Positions 35,658 through 45,973 are shown, numbered from the stretch's first letter. The stretch: DNA of 64,000 nucleotides from Rhizobium sp. NFR03 (GCF_900111275.1 NZ_FOGR01000006.1:1-64000); one strand, 5' to 3'. Made by a program: numbers and translations. The notes: generated by a model not told the origin, from the sequence alone.

Positions 35658-36899
35658 ATGTCCATCGTCGAAACAGGAGACCGCTATGCCGCATTCCGGC
35701 ATGTCGGATACCGCCGCTATTTCTTCGCCCGGTTCCTCGCCTATTTCGCCATCCAGATCGTCAGCGTCTCCGTCGGCTGGCAGATCTATGACCTGACGCG
35801 CGATCCGTTCGACCTCGGCCTGATCGGCCTCTTCCAGTTCCTGCCGTCGCTGGTCCTGATCCTCGTCACCGGCTCGGTCGCCGACCGCTACAACAGGCGC
35901 ATGATCATGGGCGTCAGCATGGGCGTCAGCACACTCTGTGCGGCGGCGCTTCTTGCCCTGACCCTTACGGGCACCTTCACCCTCTGGCCCGTCTATACGA
36001 TCCTCGTCGTCTTCGGTATCGAGCGGGCCTTTCTCGCACCCGCATCCCAGTCGCTCGCACCCAATCTCGTGCCGGAGCGGGACCTTGCCAACGCGATCGC
36101 CTGGAATTCCACCTCGTGGCAGACCGCGATGATCGTCGGCCCCGTGGTCGGCGGCCTCATCTATGCCCTCGGCCCGGCCATTCCCTACAGCGTCGCCGTG
36201 CTGTTCTTCGCCGCCAGCGTCGTGATGGTCTATGCGATCCCGAAGCCTGCGCAGAAGAGCAGCCAGACCGCCCAGAGCTGGCAAGCCATTACCGCGGGCT
36301 TTCGCTACATCCGGGCGGAAAAAGTGGTGCTCGGTGCGATCTCGCTCGATCTCTTCGCCGTTCTCCTCGGTGGCGCCATCGCGCTCATGCCGGTCTTTGC
36401 CCGCGATATCCTTGCTCTCGGCCCGTGGGGTCTCGGCCTCCTGCGCGCAGCCCCGGGCGTGGGCGCCGTCGGCATGGCCATGTGGCTCGCCGCCCATCCG
36501 ATCCGCCATCGCGCCGGCGTGCTGATGTTCGTCGGCGTCGCGCTCTTCGGCCTCGGCACGGTCATCTTCGGCCTGTCCGCGACACCGTGGATCTCGATCG
36601 TGGCGCTCGTCATCATGGGCGCCTCCGACATGATTTCGGTCTATGTCCGGGAAACGCTGATCACGCTGTGGACGCCGGATGAGCTGCGCGGCCGCGTCAA
36701 CGCCGTCAACATGGTGTTCGTCGGCGCATCGAACGAACTCGGCGAATTCCGGGCAGGCATGATGGCATCTGCCTTCGGCGCGGTACCGGCCGTCGTCATC
36801 GGAGGGGCCGGCACGCTGGTCGTGGCCGTGCTCTGGTCGCTCGGCTTCTCGCAGCTCCGCCGGATAGACACGCTCGATGCACCCGAGACGAAGCGATAG
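35658..36899 (+). CDS. MFS transporter, EntS/MFS_3-like exporter
   Basis: 413 residues with 11-12 membrane segments. The first part (RYFFARFLAYFAIQIVSVSVGWQIYDLTRDPFDLGL) and the loop after segment 2 (GSVADRYNRRMIM) fit the MFS_3/enterobactin-exporter-like group. In the middle, ERAFLAPASQSLAPNLVP and NAIAWNSTSWQTAMIVGP are typical. The substrate cannot be assigned. It is transcribed divergently from yggT and convergently with the TerB-like gene. Confidence 0.85.
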   Translation: MSIVETGDRYAAFRHVGYRRYFFARFLAYFAIQIVSVSVGWQIYDLTRDPFDLGLIGLFQFLPSLVLILVTGSVADRYNRRMIMGVSMGVSTLCAAALLALTLTGTFTLWPVYTILVVFGIERAFLAPASQSLAPNLVPERDLANAIAWNSTSWQTAMIVGPVVGGLIYALGPAIPYSVAVLFFAASVVMVYAIPKPAQKSSQTAQSWQAITAGFRYIRAEKVVLGAISLDLFAVLLGGAIALMPVFARDILALGPWGLGLLRAAPGVGAVGMAMWLAAHPIRHRAGVLMFVGVALFGLGTVIFGLSATPWISIVALVIMGASDMISVYVRETLITLWTPDELRGRVNAVNMVFVGASNELGEFRAGMMASAFGAVPAVVIGGAGTLVVAVLWSLGFSQLRRIDTLDAPETKR

Positions 36900-36937
36900 G
36901 CCGGCCATGTTCCAGCCGGCGGCAACGAGAAGATCGC

Positions 36938-37432
36938 TTAGTGCTCGGCCGTTTCCACGATATCCGATTTCGCAGCGGCCTCTTGCCGTTTCATGATGCG
37001 GTCGCGGCCGGAAACGCCGAGCAGGTCGGCGATCCGCCAGATAACGTGGTCTTCCATCTCGCTGCGCTCGCCGTCGACATAAACGATCTCCCACAGCATA
37101 CCGACGAGATCGATCCGCTGCTCCTCGCTGAAGTGGCGCTTGATATCCGACGTAAAGCGGAAGAAGTCGATCGCCTCGCTTTCGGCATCCTCGCCAGCGG
37201 CGATCAGCGCATCGAGCGCTGCATCGTCGAGCGTGTAATGTTCCTTGATCATGGAGCGCACCTTGCGACGCTCGATATCGTCGGCGTGGCCATCGGCCTC
37301 CATCACCTGAATGCAGAGCGCGACGATCGCGATGCGTGGATCGCCGGCCTCGATCGGGTTCGGGTGCTCGGCACCGGTGAGACTGTCGATAAAAGTGCGG
37401 ATACGGTCAAACATGGATGGCGCGTCGCTCAC
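36938..37432 (-). CDS. TerB-like (tellurite-resistance-family) protein
   Basis: 164 residues, all-helical, with acidic motifs VMEADGHADDIERRKVRSMI and IVYVDGERSEMEDHVIWRIADLLGV typical of the TerB/DjlA N-terminal fold, probably binding divalent metal. ATG 37432 is used; ATG 37414 (MFDRIRTF) is possible. It lies downstream of hemY on the same strand (105-bp gap, with a hairpin in between), so it may be partly co-expressed with the haem cluster. Confidence 0.83.
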   Translation of the reverse strand: MSDAPSMFDRIRTFIDSLTGAEHPNPIEAGDPRIAIVALCIQVMEADGHADDIERRKVRSMIKEHYTLDDAALDALIAAGEDAESEAIDFFRFTSDIKRHFSEEQRIDLVGMLWEIVYVDGERSEMEDHVIWRIADLLGVSGRDRIMKRQEAAAKSDIVETAEH

Positions 37433-37509
37433 GGGAAGAGGGGCGTTGGTATCCGCAGAAAAGACGAGGCTGAAAGCCCGGTCTAGCCCTATTCTCGCCG
37501 CAAACGTGG

Positions 37510-37530
37510 AAAGGGGCCCCGCAGGGCCCC
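37510..37530 (-). terminator. Terminator-like hairpin after hemY
   Basis: Seven-base arms GGGGCCC / GGGCCCC with a 4-nt loop (37513-37530), followed on the minus strand by TTTCC. It lies directly after the hemY stop. Confidence 0.5.
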
Positions 37531-37537
37531 CGAACCG

Positions 37538-39268
37538 TCAGAAAATTTTGAATGTCGTCTTTTCTGCAACTCTATCCTTGCGGACGCCAGGATCATCCGG
37601 CGGTCGACCAAAGAATGGCTCGACAGGAGCCTCTGCCGGCTTCGCAGCAGATGCCGTGCCGGACGCCGGCTGAGACGACGCCTTGGCTGCAATCGCGGCG
37701 TCCTCCTTCCTGACCGGATCCGTGCCATTGGCTTCGTCAGCTTCGCGCACCACGATAGGATGCGCGGGCTCGACAGGCTCGTGGACAATGACCGATTCGG
37801 TGGGTACGGGAACGGCGAACGCCGTCGTGCGCTCGACTGTTTCCACAGGGACGGCCGATGTCGTCGCCTCCTCCTGCACCTCGACCGGCCTCTGAGCGCT
37901 GGTCGGTGCCGCGAGAGGCGGAAGACTGCGAATGGCAGCTTCGCCGCGACTGATGCCACCTTCCTCAAGCGGTCCGTCGATCGTGTTGACCGGCATCTTC
38001 CACTCGAAAGCATCCAGGCGTCCACTGACGGGCGAAACCGGCAGCCACTCCTGCGACACGACACCATCGGCGATCCAGGCGGCGTCACGCGGGCTCTTCA
38101 GCGCCTGGTTCATCCAGTGGCGGATACGCCCCTCGTCGCCCGTATCGGCCTCCTCGATATCGGCGAGCAGCAGAAAGACGCTTTCCGTTGGCGCAATTCG
38201 CGCCGCAGCTTCCGCCATGGACCGCGCCAGCGCCAGTTCGCGGGCCTCCAGCGCGCTTTCGGCCACCGCCATCAGCGAGATCGCATTGTTCGGCTTCCAC
38301 GCTTCCAGCTTGCGCGCACGCTTCAGACGATCGACGGCCGAGTCACCGCTCCGCGCCCGAACATAGGCCTTGGCAACGTCAGGATGCGGCGCATGCTTCC
38401 ACAGCTTTTCGAGAACCGAGGCGGCCTTCCGCAGATTGTCCTCGCGAAACAGCGCCTTGGCGGCGATCAGCCCGGCCGGCACGAGTGTAGCGTCGAGCTT
38501 GAGAGCCGCGAGCGCATCGTCGCGCGCCGCCTTTGGGTCGGCATCCAGCTTTTCGCGGGCACGAGCGGTGAGAAGCACCGCCTTCTTGCGGTCGGCTTCC
38601 TTGCGGTCGATGACGTGGCTGGTGCGGCTCTGGTCGAGCAGATGCACCGCCTCGTCCCAACGCCCGGCCTGACTGCGCTCATCGAGCGTTGCCAGGGTTG
38701 CCCAGGCAAGGTGTGGCGCCTTGTCTGCCGCGCGCTCGGCATATTGGCGGGCAGCTTCATTCGCACCGAGACGCTTGGCTTCGAGATAAAGTCCGCGCAG
38801 ACCAAGTTCGCGCGTTTCCGGATCCTCGGCCATCCGCTCGAACTTGCGCCGGGCATCGTCATGCTTGCCTTCGATCAACGCCGTCTGCGCTTCGAGAAGA
38901 TGGATCAGCGGTTCCTGATCGGCCGACAACAGGCCGCGCGTGCGCGCCGTCATCTTGCGGGCAAGGATCGCATCGCCGGCACCGGCGGCGATAAGCCCGG
39001 TGGACAGTGCCTGATAGCCCCGGTCGCGCTTGCGGACGCGGAAATAGCGGGCGATCGAGTGGGGCGAGAACCAGATGACGCGGACGAGCCAGACGACGAG
39101 AAGAATAGCCGCGATCAGGGCAACGAGAAGCGTGGCGCCGACCATCAGGCTGGTTTCGATGCGCTGACCCATCCAGACCAGCGAGAGTTCGCCCGGACGG
39201 TCCGCAAGCCAAGAGAAACCAGCGCCAAGCGCAAGCACGATCAGGACGAAGATGAGAATTCGGATCAA
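37538..39268 (-). CDS. hemY: HemY-family TPR membrane protein
   Basis: 576 residues: two N-terminal membrane helices (about 2-22 and 42-65), then the HemY N-terminal domain and tetratricopeptide-like helices to about residue 400, and a disordered Glu/Pro/Ala-rich tail. HemY in proteobacteria is linked to late haem synthesis, probably as a scaffold, and is distinct from the Bacillus oxidase of that name. It follows the mitofilin-like gene by 11 bp in the hemC-hemD-mic60-hemY series. Confidence 0.92.
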   Translation of the reverse strand: MIRILIFVLIVLALGAGFSWLADRPGELSLVWMGQRIETSLMVGATLLVALIAAILLVVWLVRVIWFSPHSIARYFRVRKRDRGYQALSTGLIAAGAGDAILARKMTARTRGLLSADQEPLIHLLEAQTALIEGKHDDARRKFERMAEDPETRELGLRGLYLEAKRLGANEAARQYAERAADKAPHLAWATLATLDERSQAGRWDEAVHLLDQSRTSHVIDRKEADRKKAVLLTARAREKLDADPKAARDDALAALKLDATLVPAGLIAAKALFREDNLRKAASVLEKLWKHAPHPDVAKAYVRARSGDSAVDRLKRARKLEAWKPNNAISLMAVAESALEARELALARSMAEAAARIAPTESVFLLLADIEEADTGDEGRIRHWMNQALKSPRDAAWIADGVVSQEWLPVSPVSGRLDAFEWKMPVNTIDGPLEEGGISRGEAAIRSLPPLAAPTSAQRPVEVQEEATTSAVPVETVERTTAFAVPVPTESVIVHEPVEPAHPIVVREADEANGTDPVRKEDAAIAAKASSQPASGTASAAKPAEAPVEPFFGRPPDDPGVRKDRVAEKTTFKIF

Positions 39269-39279
39269 ATCGGCTCTCC

Positions 39280-40665
39280 TCAGCCCTGTTTGGCGGGTGT
39301 GGAGCCGGTTGCGGCTCCGGCCACGGCGGCGTCGATCAGGCCTTCGACCTTGATGCGTTCATCGAGCTTCGCACGGAAGTCCGCACCGGCATCCTTGGCA
39401 GGTTGCGGCAGTCCGTCCCATTCGAGGCTCGCGCCCTTCAGGTCGCCATTGGTCAGGCGGTCCTCGATGCGCGCAACGACGGCTTCCGGACCCGTGCCCT
39501 CGACGCTGCCGACCGGGCGAACCCGCACGGCAGAGGCTGCACTTCCCACCAGACGCGAGAAGATGCCCTGATTCGGATCTGCCCCGCGAATGGCCGCCAG
39601 CATGGCGTCGGCCGTATCGGGGAAGGTGCGCGTCAGGTCCGAACGCGACGAGACGCCGCGCGGCGCGACGTCGGCCAGACCGGCAACGGCAGGGTCGTCC
39701 GGTGAAATGCTCTTCAGCGCATCGAGTTCGGCCAGAAACGGTCCGCCGCGATCGATCGACGTCTTCAGCGCCGTCACCGCGACGGCGCGGGCGAGCTGAA
39801 CATCGCTTGCCGGCTCCTCAAGCTTCTTCTCCGCCTCCTCGATGCGTGTCGAAAGCTGCGAAGCGGCGGTCTCGGCCGCACGGCTCTGGTCGGCAAGACC
39901 GGACTTTACCGTTGCCAGCTCTTGCGTCAGGCTCTCGACCTGCGCCTTCAGATTATCCGAGCCCGATGCGTCACCGGCCGCCCCGACGCTTTGCTCAAGC
40001 GCGGCGAGTCTTTGCTCCATACCTTCGCCACCGGACGAGCCTGCCGCCGAAATCTGCGACTTCAGCGCATCGACTTCGGCGCCCAGATCACGACCTGGGT
40101 CGGCATTGCCGGACGACGAAGGGCCGATCGACGGGATGACCCCGGCATATTGCAGAACGCCGGCACCGGCGAGCGCGATCAAGCCGCCCAGAATGCCGGC
40201 CGCCAGCGCGCCCGAGCGTGAAGGGCTTGAGGGCTGCGCCGAACTAGGGGGCTTGGAAGAACTGGCAGACTTCGAGGACGTGGCAGACTGCGTCGGCGGA
40301 ACGGACGACGTTTTGGGCCGCGTCGAAGAAGCCGGTTCCTCGGCAAAGGCTGCCGCTGCCGCTTCGGCGCGTGCCTGCTCTGCAGCCTCGGCTTCCCTGC
40401 TGGTCTGGCCAGACGTGTCGCTCAGTGCATCATTTTTCAAATGCAGGCTTCCGGCAGCACCTTGCTCGGCATCGGCTGTCGCCGCGTCCGGCACGACCGT
40501 GTCGTCAGACGAGCTCTTTTCCATCGTGTCTCGCTCCGATGCATCCGGACGAACGTCCGTCGCCTCCGGTCGCGCCGTATCCGACGCATCCGGCGTGGCA
40601 TGCAGATCGATCGTCAGCGGCTCCTGATCGGGCTTGGTGCGGCGCGGCGGGTTCTCCGGATCCAT
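39280..40665 (-). CDS. Alphaproteobacterial mitofilin (Mic60-like) protein
   Basis: 461 residues: a long acidic, Ser/Pro-rich cytoplasmic N-terminus (1-150), one membrane helix (about 152-175, GALAAGILGGLIALAGAGVL), a coiled-coil stretch (about 195-285) and a C-terminal mitofilin domain (DLKGASLEWDGLPQPAKDAG). Alphaproteobacterial Mic60 sits between hemD and hemY, as here, and can bend membranes; it is regarded as the ancestor of the mitochondrial crista-junction protein. The bacterial role (intracytoplasmic membranes, outer-membrane contact) is not settled. Confidence 0.88.
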   Translation of the reverse strand: MDPENPPRRTKPDQEPLTIDLHATPDASDTARPEATDVRPDASERDTMEKSSSDDTVVPDAATADAEQGAAGSLHLKNDALSDTSGQTSREAEAAEQARAEAAAAAFAEEPASSTRPKTSSVPPTQSATSSKSASSSKPPSSAQPSSPSRSGALAAGILGGLIALAGAGVLQYAGVIPSIGPSSSGNADPGRDLGAEVDALKSQISAAGSSGGEGMEQRLAALEQSVGAAGDASGSDNLKAQVESLTQELATVKSGLADQSRAAETAASQLSTRIEEAEKKLEEPASDVQLARAVAVTALKTSIDRGGPFLAELDALKSISPDDPAVAGLADVAPRGVSSRSDLTRTFPDTADAMLAAIRGADPNQGIFSRLVGSAASAVRVRPVGSVEGTGPEAVVARIEDRLTNGDLKGASLEWDGLPQPAKDAGADFRAKLDERIKVEGLIDAAVAGAATGSTPAKQG

Positions 40666-40752
40666 GCTCTCTTCTCTATGCGTGAGGTCAACAGCATAAA
40701 CCTAGACACCGACCCCGGCGAGGGAAAGGGCCCAAAGGTCGATTTGCGCGAT

Positions 40753-41454
40753 TCAGGCGTCGAGCAGAGCGAGAAGCGCATCCTCGTCCGGCCGCGGCGC
40801 GATCTCCACATGCCGGCATCCGGGCGGCACGGCGTCCGCAATCCGGGGCCCGAGGCAGAGGATCCGCACCGTATCGGCCAGCATCGCCGGAGCGATGTCG
40901 GAAAAGAACTGCCGGACTGCCTCCCGCGAGTAGAACAGCACGGCTTGCGGATCAAAGGCCCTTACGCGCGCGGAAAGCTCGCCCGGCGGCCGCACGACCG
41001 GTCTCATGCGATAGACAAGGCGAACCTGCAACGGCACGCCGGCAACGGTCATGCGCGTTTCCAGATCCGGCAGTCGGGGCGTGCCCGCGAGATAGAGGAG
41101 AATACCGGTCTGCCCGTAGCGATCACGCAGGATCAATTCTGCAAGACCCGCCGCGTCGCCGGGACCGACGCGCACCTGGGAAAAGCCCAGATCGAGCGCC
41201 GCCTCCGCCGTTGCAGTACCCACGCAGTAAACCGGCAAGGGCACCAGCGACGGCAAGGCGTCGGGGGATTGCCGCAACGCCCGAAAGGCCTCCGCACTGG
41301 TGGCGACCACGCCCGATGCCGTGAGAGCCGTGGCGCGGATCGGCAGATGCTCCGCCTCGCTCAGCGGCAGGAGCAGCGTTTCATGGCCGGCAAGCGCCAG
41401 CCGCCGGAGCGTGTTGTCCGCAGTCGTTTCCGGGCGCGTGACGAGGACGCGCAC
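40753..41454 (-). CDS. hemD: Uroporphyrinogen-III synthase
   Basis: About 233 residues from GTG 41454, four bases after the hemC stop; the frame extends further upstream inside hemC but without family resemblance. Begins VRVLVTRPETTADNTLRRL, as usual for HemD, with ATSAEAFRAL, VGTATAEAALDLGF and LYLAGTPRLPDLE blocks. It closes and inverts ring D of hydroxymethylbilane. Sequence conservation in this family is low, so the hemC neighbourhood adds weight. Confidence 0.9.
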   Translation of the reverse strand: MRVLVTRPETTADNTLRRLALAGHETLLLPLSEAEHLPIRATALTASGVVATSAEAFRALRQSPDALPSLVPLPVYCVGTATAEAALDLGFSQVRVGPGDAAGLAELILRDRYGQTGILLYLAGTPRLPDLETRMTVAGVPLQVRLVYRMRPVVRPPGELSARVRAFDPQAVLFYSREAVRQFFSDIAPAMLADTVRILCLGPRIADAVPPGCRHVEIAPRPDEDALLALLDA

Positions 41455-41458
41455 GCGC

Positions 41459-42388
41459 TCACGCCCAGCTTGAGAAGAAACCGGGCGCCGCATCCGCGCG
41501 AATGTCCTCGCCTGCCTGCGCTCCGATCCTTGCCGCATCGCCCGCCCGCCCCTCGGCATTGACGCGGTGATGCTGGGTGCCGTCCGGCGTCAGGATCATC
41601 CCGGAGAAAGAGATCTGCTCTCCGTCGGATATCGCATAGCCGGCTATGGGTGTGCGGCATGACCCATCCAGCGTATCGAGAAACGCCCTTTCGCAGGTCA
41701 CGGCCTCATGCGTCCTGCGATCATCGATGGCCGACAGAAGCTCGTTAATTCTCGTGTCGCCAATCCGGCTTTCGACAGCGATAGCGCCTTGCGCAGGCGC
41801 CGGCGGGAAATAGGTGGGATCGAGAATCTCGGTCGCCACGCCTTCGAGATTGAGCCGCTTCAGCCCGGCAAGCGCGAGCAGCGTACCATCCACCTGGCCC
41901 TCGGCAAGCTTGCGCAGCCGGGTCTCCACGAGACCGCGATAGACGACGACGTTGATGTCGGGCCGCAGCCGGCGGATCAGAGCCTGTCGACGCAGCGAAG
42001 CCGAGCCGACCGTCGCCCCTTCCGGCAGGGCAAGGAGGGTCGGCGCCGTGCCGCCGATGAAGGCATCGCGGGCGTCCTCGCGCGGCAGGAAGGCGGAGAG
42101 GAACAGGCCGTCCGGCAGACGGGTCGCCATGTCCTTTGCCGAATGCACCGCAAAATCGAGCGTACCCGCCAGAAGCTGGTCTTCCAGCTCCTGCGTGAAG
42201 AGTCCCTTGCCTCCGATTTCCGATAGCGCGCGGTCGGTGATGCGGTCGCCCGCCGTCGATAGTGGCACGATCTCGAACATCTCCTCCGGCAGGCCATGCG
42301 CCGCCATCAGCCGGTCGCGTGTTTCATGGGCCTGAGCCAGCGCAAGCCGGCTGCCGCGCGTGCCGATCCGGAAAGGTTTCGTTTGCAT
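41459..42388 (-). CDS. hemC: Porphobilinogen deaminase (hydroxymethylbilane synthase)
   Basis: 309 residues; joins four porphobilinogens to hydroxymethylbilane. N-terminal [13 protein letters not shown], then [43 protein letters not shown] and the dipyrromethane-cofactor cysteine in [11 protein letters not shown]. It begins the minus-strand haem operon, divergent from tsaD with 75 bp between start codons, a layout common in alphaproteobacteria. Confidence 0.96.
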   Translation of the reverse strand: MQTKPFRIGTRGSRLALAQAHETRDRLMAAHGLPEEMFEIVPLSTAGDRITDRALSEIGGKGLFTQELEDQLLAGTLDFAVHSAKDMATRLPDGLFLSAFLPREDARDAFIGGTAPTLLALPEGATVGSASLRRQALIRRLRPDINVVVYRGLVETRLRKLAEGQVDGTLLALAGLKRLNLEGVATEILDPTYFPPAPAQGAIAVESRIGDTRINELLSAIDDRRTHEAVTCERAFLDTLDGSCRTPIAGYAISDGEQISFSGMILTPDGTQHHRVNAEGRAGDAARIGAQAGEDIRADAAPGFFSSWA

Positions 42389-42463
42389 CCGCTACGATCC
42401 GTTGTTACCGGAGGTCCGTGTATCCCCCTTTATTCCCGACCGCAATCTTCGAGTAACCCGCCC

Positions 42464-43558
42464 ATGAACCGGCCCCTGCGTATTCTCGGCATCGAGACGA
42501 GCTGCGACGAAACCGCCGCTTCCGTGGTGCTGCGCGAAACGGACGGGCGCGGCGAAATCCTTGGCGACGTGGTGCTGAGCCAGCTTGAAGAGCACAGCGT
42601 CTACGGCGGCGTTGTACCGGAAATCGCCGCTCGCGCCCATGTCGAGGCGCTGGATACGCTGATTGCCGAAGCACTGGCCCGCGCGCAAATGTCGCTGTCC
42701 GACGTCGATGCGATTGCCGCCACCAGCGGCCCGGGGCTTATCGGTGGGCTGATCGTCGGCCTCATGACCGGCAAGGCGATGGCCCGTGCCGCAAACAAGC
42801 CGCTCTATGCCATCAACCATCTCGAAGGCCACGCGCTGACCGCGCGACTGACGCATGGCCTCACCTTCCCCTATCTGATGCTGCTGGTGTCCGGCGGCCA
42901 TACCCAGCTGGTGCTGGTGCGCGGCACCGGCGACTACGAGCGCTGGGGCACGACCATCGATGACGCGCTGGGCGAGGCCTTCGACAAGACGGCAAAACTT
43001 CTGGGCCTTCCCTACCCCGGCGGCCCGGCCGTCGAACGCGCCGCCCGCAGCGGCAATCCGGAGCGCTTCACCTTCCCCCGCCCGCTCGTCGGCGAAGCGC
43101 GGCTGGACTTCTCCTTCTCAGGCCTGAAGACCGCCGTTCGGCAGTCGGCGCAAGCGATCGCGCCGGTGGGCGAGCAGGATATCGCCGACATCTGCGCCTC
43201 CTTCCAGCATGCCGTGTCCCGAACGCTGAAGGACCGGATCGGTCGCGGTCTCCAGCGCTTTCGCGAGACCTACCCGGATGCCGGCCGGCCCTCCCTCGTG
43301 GTTGCCGGCGGCGTGGCCGCCAATCAGGCCCTGCGGGCAACGCTCGACAGCCTCTGCGACAAAAATGGGTTCGATTTCGTCGCCCCGCCGCTCCATCTCT
43401 GCACCGACAATGCCGCGATGATCGCATGGGCGGGCGCAGAGCGCATGGCGGCCGGCCTGCCGCCAGATGAACTTTCCGTTTCGCCCCGCGCGCGCTGGCC
43501 ACTCGATGGGAACGCCGAAACCCTGCTCGGCTTCGGCAAGCGCGGCGCCAAGGCATGA
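42464..43558 (+). CDS. tsaD: tRNA N6-adenosine threonylcarbamoyltransferase
   Basis: 364 residues from ATG 42464. ASKHA-fold enzyme that transfers threonylcarbamoyl to A37 of ANN-decoding tRNAs, with TsaB/E partners encoded elsewhere. Motifs: [15 protein letters not shown], the metal-binding HxxxH in [24 protein letters not shown], and the late [12 protein letters not shown] and [11 protein letters not shown]. The stop overlaps the gpsA start (ATGA). Confidence 0.96.
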   Translation: MNRPLRILGIETSCDETAASVVLRETDGRGEILGDVVLSQLEEHSVYGGVVPEIAARAHVEALDTLIAEALARAQMSLSDVDAIAATSGPGLIGGLIVGLMTGKAMARAANKPLYAINHLEGHALTARLTHGLTFPYLMLLVSGGHTQLVLVRGTGDYERWGTTIDDALGEAFDKTAKLLGLPYPGGPAVERAARSGNPERFTFPRPLVGEARLDFSFSGLKTAVRQSAQAIAPVGEQDIADICASFQHAVSRTLKDRIGRGLQRFRETYPDAGRPSLVVAGGVAANQALRATLDSLCDKNGFDFVAPPLHLCTDNAAMIAWAGAERMAAGLPPDELSVSPRARWPLDGNAETLLGFGKRGAKA

Positions 43559-44559
43559 GCGAGCCAATGCGGTCTCCTGCCGACAAAGTGGCTGTTGTCG
43601 GCGCAGGCGCGTTCGGAACCGCGCTCGCCACCGTTATCGCGCGCACCGGCCGCAGCGACGTCACGCTCATCGCCCGCCGGAAGGACGTAGCCGACGCGAT
43701 CCTCTCGCAGCGCCGGCACGAGGAGGCACTGCCCGGCATCGAACTGCCCGAGGGCCTTTTGGCCACGGCCGAACCAGCCTCCGTTTCCTCAGCCGGCATC
43801 GTCCTCTTCGCCATGCCGTCGCAGGCGCAGCGAGAGGCCGCGCAAGCGCTCCGGCCGCACCTTGCGCCGGGCACCGACATCGTCATCTGCGCCAAGGGTC
43901 TGGAACGCGGCACCGGCCGGCTTCTGACGGAGGTGGTGGCCGAGGAACTACGAGACCTCGATGTGTCCGTTCTCTCCGGTCCCGGCTTTGCCGCCGATAT
44001 CGCCACCGGCCTGCCAACCGCCATGGTCATCGCCTCGGCTACGGCAGACCGTGCCGCCCGCCTTGCGACCGCTCTTTCCGGCCCGTCCTTCCGCCTTTAC
44101 CCCTCGGCCGACCGCACGGGCGTTCAGCTCGGCGGCGCGCTGAAGAATGTGCTGGCGATTGCCTGCGGCATCGTCGAGGGCGCGGGTCTCGGCGACTCCG
44201 CCCGCGCCGCCATGATCGCCCGCGGCCTTGCCGAACTCTCGCGCTACGTCGCGGCCTGCGGTGGCCGGGGCGACACCGTCCGCGGCCTGTCCGGGCTCGG
44301 CGATCTCGTCCTCACCGCCACCAGCCATCAGTCGCGAAACCTGCGCTATGGAATCGCGCTCGGTCGCAAGCAACGCGCCGCCCAGCCGACCGCCGATCTC
44401 GTGGAAGGCGCGCTTGCGGCCTCGGTCGCGGCCACAGAGGCCCGCCGTCTCGGCCTCGACATGCCGCTCACCTTCGCAGTAGCCGCCATGATCGACGGCA
44501 CCATTGACGTGGAAACGGCGCTCGAACAGCTCATGTCCCGTCCCATCACTCAAGAATAG
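43555..44559 (+). CDS. gpsA: Glycerol-3-phosphate dehydrogenase [NAD(P)+]
   Basis: 334 residues; reduces dihydroxyacetone phosphate to sn-glycerol 3-phosphate for phospholipids. The Rossmann motif [12 protein letters not shown] is near residue 15, followed by the catalytic-lysine segment [16 protein letters not shown] and [18 protein letters not shown]. Start ATG 43555 overlaps tsaD; ATG 43567 is an alternative. It begins a compact plus-strand run with yciI, EVE and the methyltransferase. Confidence 0.95.
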   Translation: MSEPMRSPADKVAVVGAGAFGTALATVIARTGRSDVTLIARRKDVADAILSQRRHEEALPGIELPEGLLATAEPASVSSAGIVLFAMPSQAQREAAQALRPHLAPGTDIVICAKGLERGTGRLLTEVVAEELRDLDVSVLSGPGFAADIATGLPTAMVIASATADRAARLATALSGPSFRLYPSADRTGVQLGGALKNVLAIACGIVEGAGLGDSARAAMIARGLAELSRYVAACGGRGDTVRGLSGLGDLVLTATSHQSRNLRYGIALGRKQRAAQPTADLVEGALAASVAATEARRLGLDMPLTFAVAAMIDGTIDVETALEQLMSRPITQE

Positions 44560-44577
44560 CTTTGGAAAGGCACGACC

Positions 44578-44868
44578 ATGCTCTTTGCAGCCCTTTGCAC
44601 CGATAAGGAAGGCGCGCTCCAGATCCGCCTCGACACCCGTCCGACCCACGTCGCCTATCTCGATGACCTGAATACGCGTGGTATCCTGAAAATCGCCGGC
44701 CCGTTTCTGGGCGACGACGGCAAGCCGACCGGCAGTCTCGTCATCATCGACGCCGAGACGAAGAAAGCGGCCGCCGCGATCTTTGCCGAAGACCCCTACG
44801 CCAAGGCCGGCCTCTTCGCCTCCGTCGAGGTCAAGGCCTGGAATTGGGTGTTCAACAAGCCGGAGTGA
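44578..44868 (+). CDS. YciI family protein
   Basis: 96 residues of the small alpha+beta YciI fold (ferredoxin-like, with the conserved RPTHVAYLDDL containing the family histidine and a GPFLGDDGKPTGSLVIID strand). Members are thought to be small lyase/hydrolase-like enzymes; the substrate is unknown. GGAAAGG precedes ATG 44578, 18 bp after gpsA. Confidence 0.88.
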   Translation: MLFAALCTDKEGALQIRLDTRPTHVAYLDDLNTRGILKIAGPFLGDDGKPTGSLVIIDAETKKAAAAIFAEDPYAKAGLFASVEVKAWNWVFNKPE

Positions 44869-44874
44869 CGTGCG

Positions 44875-45318
44875 ATGGCCTACTGGCTCTGGAAATCCGA
44901 ACCGTTCAAATGGTCCTGGGCCATGCAGAAGGACGCGGGCGAAGCCGGCACCGAATGGACCGGCGTGCGCAATTACCTTGCCCGAAACAACATGCGGGCC
45001 ATGAAGATCGGCGACAAGGGCTTCTTCTATCACTCCAACGAAGGCTTGGAGATCGTCGGCATCGCCGAGGTCTGCGCCCTGTCGCATCCTGATTCGACGG
45101 CCGAAGGCGATGCCCGCTGGGACTGCGTCGATATCCGCGCCGTCTGCGACATGCCCCGGCCCGTCACGCTGAAGGACGTGAAGGCAAGCGAGAAGCTGAA
45201 GGACATGCAGCTCGTCACCTCCATGCGCCTCTCGGTTCAGGCCGTGACGGAAGACGAATGGCAGGAGGTCTGCCGCATGGGCGGCCTCGACAGCCCACCG
45301 GAATCGCCCCCCGCATGA
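44875..45318 (+). CDS. EVE domain protein
   Basis: 147 residues forming one EVE (PUA-like) domain: MAYWLWKSEPFKWSW at the start, WTGVRNYLARNNMRAMKIGDKGFFYHSNEG, and VTLKDVKASEKLKDMQLV. EVE domains bind modified bases in nucleic acid. Overall resemblance is to the thymocyte nuclear protein 1 group, which is usually a housekeeping copy in alphaproteobacteria. It follows yciI by 6 bp. Confidence 0.92.
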   Translation: MAYWLWKSEPFKWSWAMQKDAGEAGTEWTGVRNYLARNNMRAMKIGDKGFFYHSNEGLEIVGIAEVCALSHPDSTAEGDARWDCVDIRAVCDMPRPVTLKDVKASEKLKDMQLVTSMRLSVQAVTEDEWQEVCRMGGLDSPPESPPA

Positions 45319-45328
45319 AGACCGGGGC

Positions 45329-45973
45329 GTGAAGACGGATCCCGAACGCTTCATCCGCGAGAACACGAGCGTCATCGCTCCCCCGCATGTTCCCGAGGTG
45401 CGGCTGTTTCTGGCGAGCGAGGCGCACGATCTCTGGCTGAAGACGGAGGACGAGCTCGACGCCATCGGCCTGCCGCCGCCCTTCTGGGCCTTCGCCTGGG
45501 CCGGCGGACAGGGTCTTGCCCGCTACGTGCTCGATCAACCCGACATCGTGGCCGGCAAGAGCGTCATTGACTTCGCCTCCGGCTCCGGGCTGGTGGCGAT
45601 CGCCGCCATGAAGGCCGGCGCGGCATCGGTTCTCGCTTTGGATACCGATCCGTGGACGGGGACCGCGATCCGTCTCAATGCTGAACTGAACGACGTGGCC
45701 GTCACGAGCGAGAACACGGACCGGATCGGCCGGCCCGTCGCCTGCGACGTGTTCCTTGCTGGCGACGTCTTTTACGACAAGGCCTTTGCCGACAGGCTGA
45801 TACCCTGGTTCGAACGTCTCGTGGCAAGCGGCATCGACGTCATCGTCGGCGACCCCGGCCGCTCCTATTGTCCGCGCCATCGCATGGAGCCGCTTGCGAC
45901 CTTTGAGGTTCCGGTCACACGGGCGCTGGAAGACAGCGAGGTCAAAAAGACGACGGTCTGGCGGTTTCGCTAG
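45329..45973 (+). CDS. Class I SAM methyltransferase, ETF-beta lysine methyltransferase-like
   Basis: 214 residues from GTG 45329. SAM-binding motif I is SVIDFASGSGLVAIAAMKAG, with the acidic motif II ALDTDPW and a DVFLAGDVFYDKAFADR block; the N-terminal PPPFWAFAWAGGQGLARYVL segment is typical of the METTL20/ETFB-KMT group, which trimethylates the electron-transfer flavoprotein beta subunit. It follows the EVE gene by 10 bp; a five-codon ATG...TGA mini-frame (45315-45332) overlaps both genes. Confidence 0.85.
   Translation: MKTDPERFIRENTSVIAPPHVPEVRLFLASEAHDLWLKTEDELDAIGLPPPFWAFAWAGGQGLARYVLDQPDIVAGKSVIDFASGSGLVAIAAMKAGAASVLALDTDPWTGTAIRLNAELNDVAVTSENTDRIGRPVACDVFLAGDVFYDKAFADRLIPWFERLVASGIDVIVGDPGRSYCPRHRMEPLATFEVPVTRALEDSEVKKTTVWRFR

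Noticed and set aside
41930-41990. HemC has RGLVETR where many family members have RGNVETR
   Set aside because: All other catalytic and cofactor motifs are intact; likely normal variation in this group.
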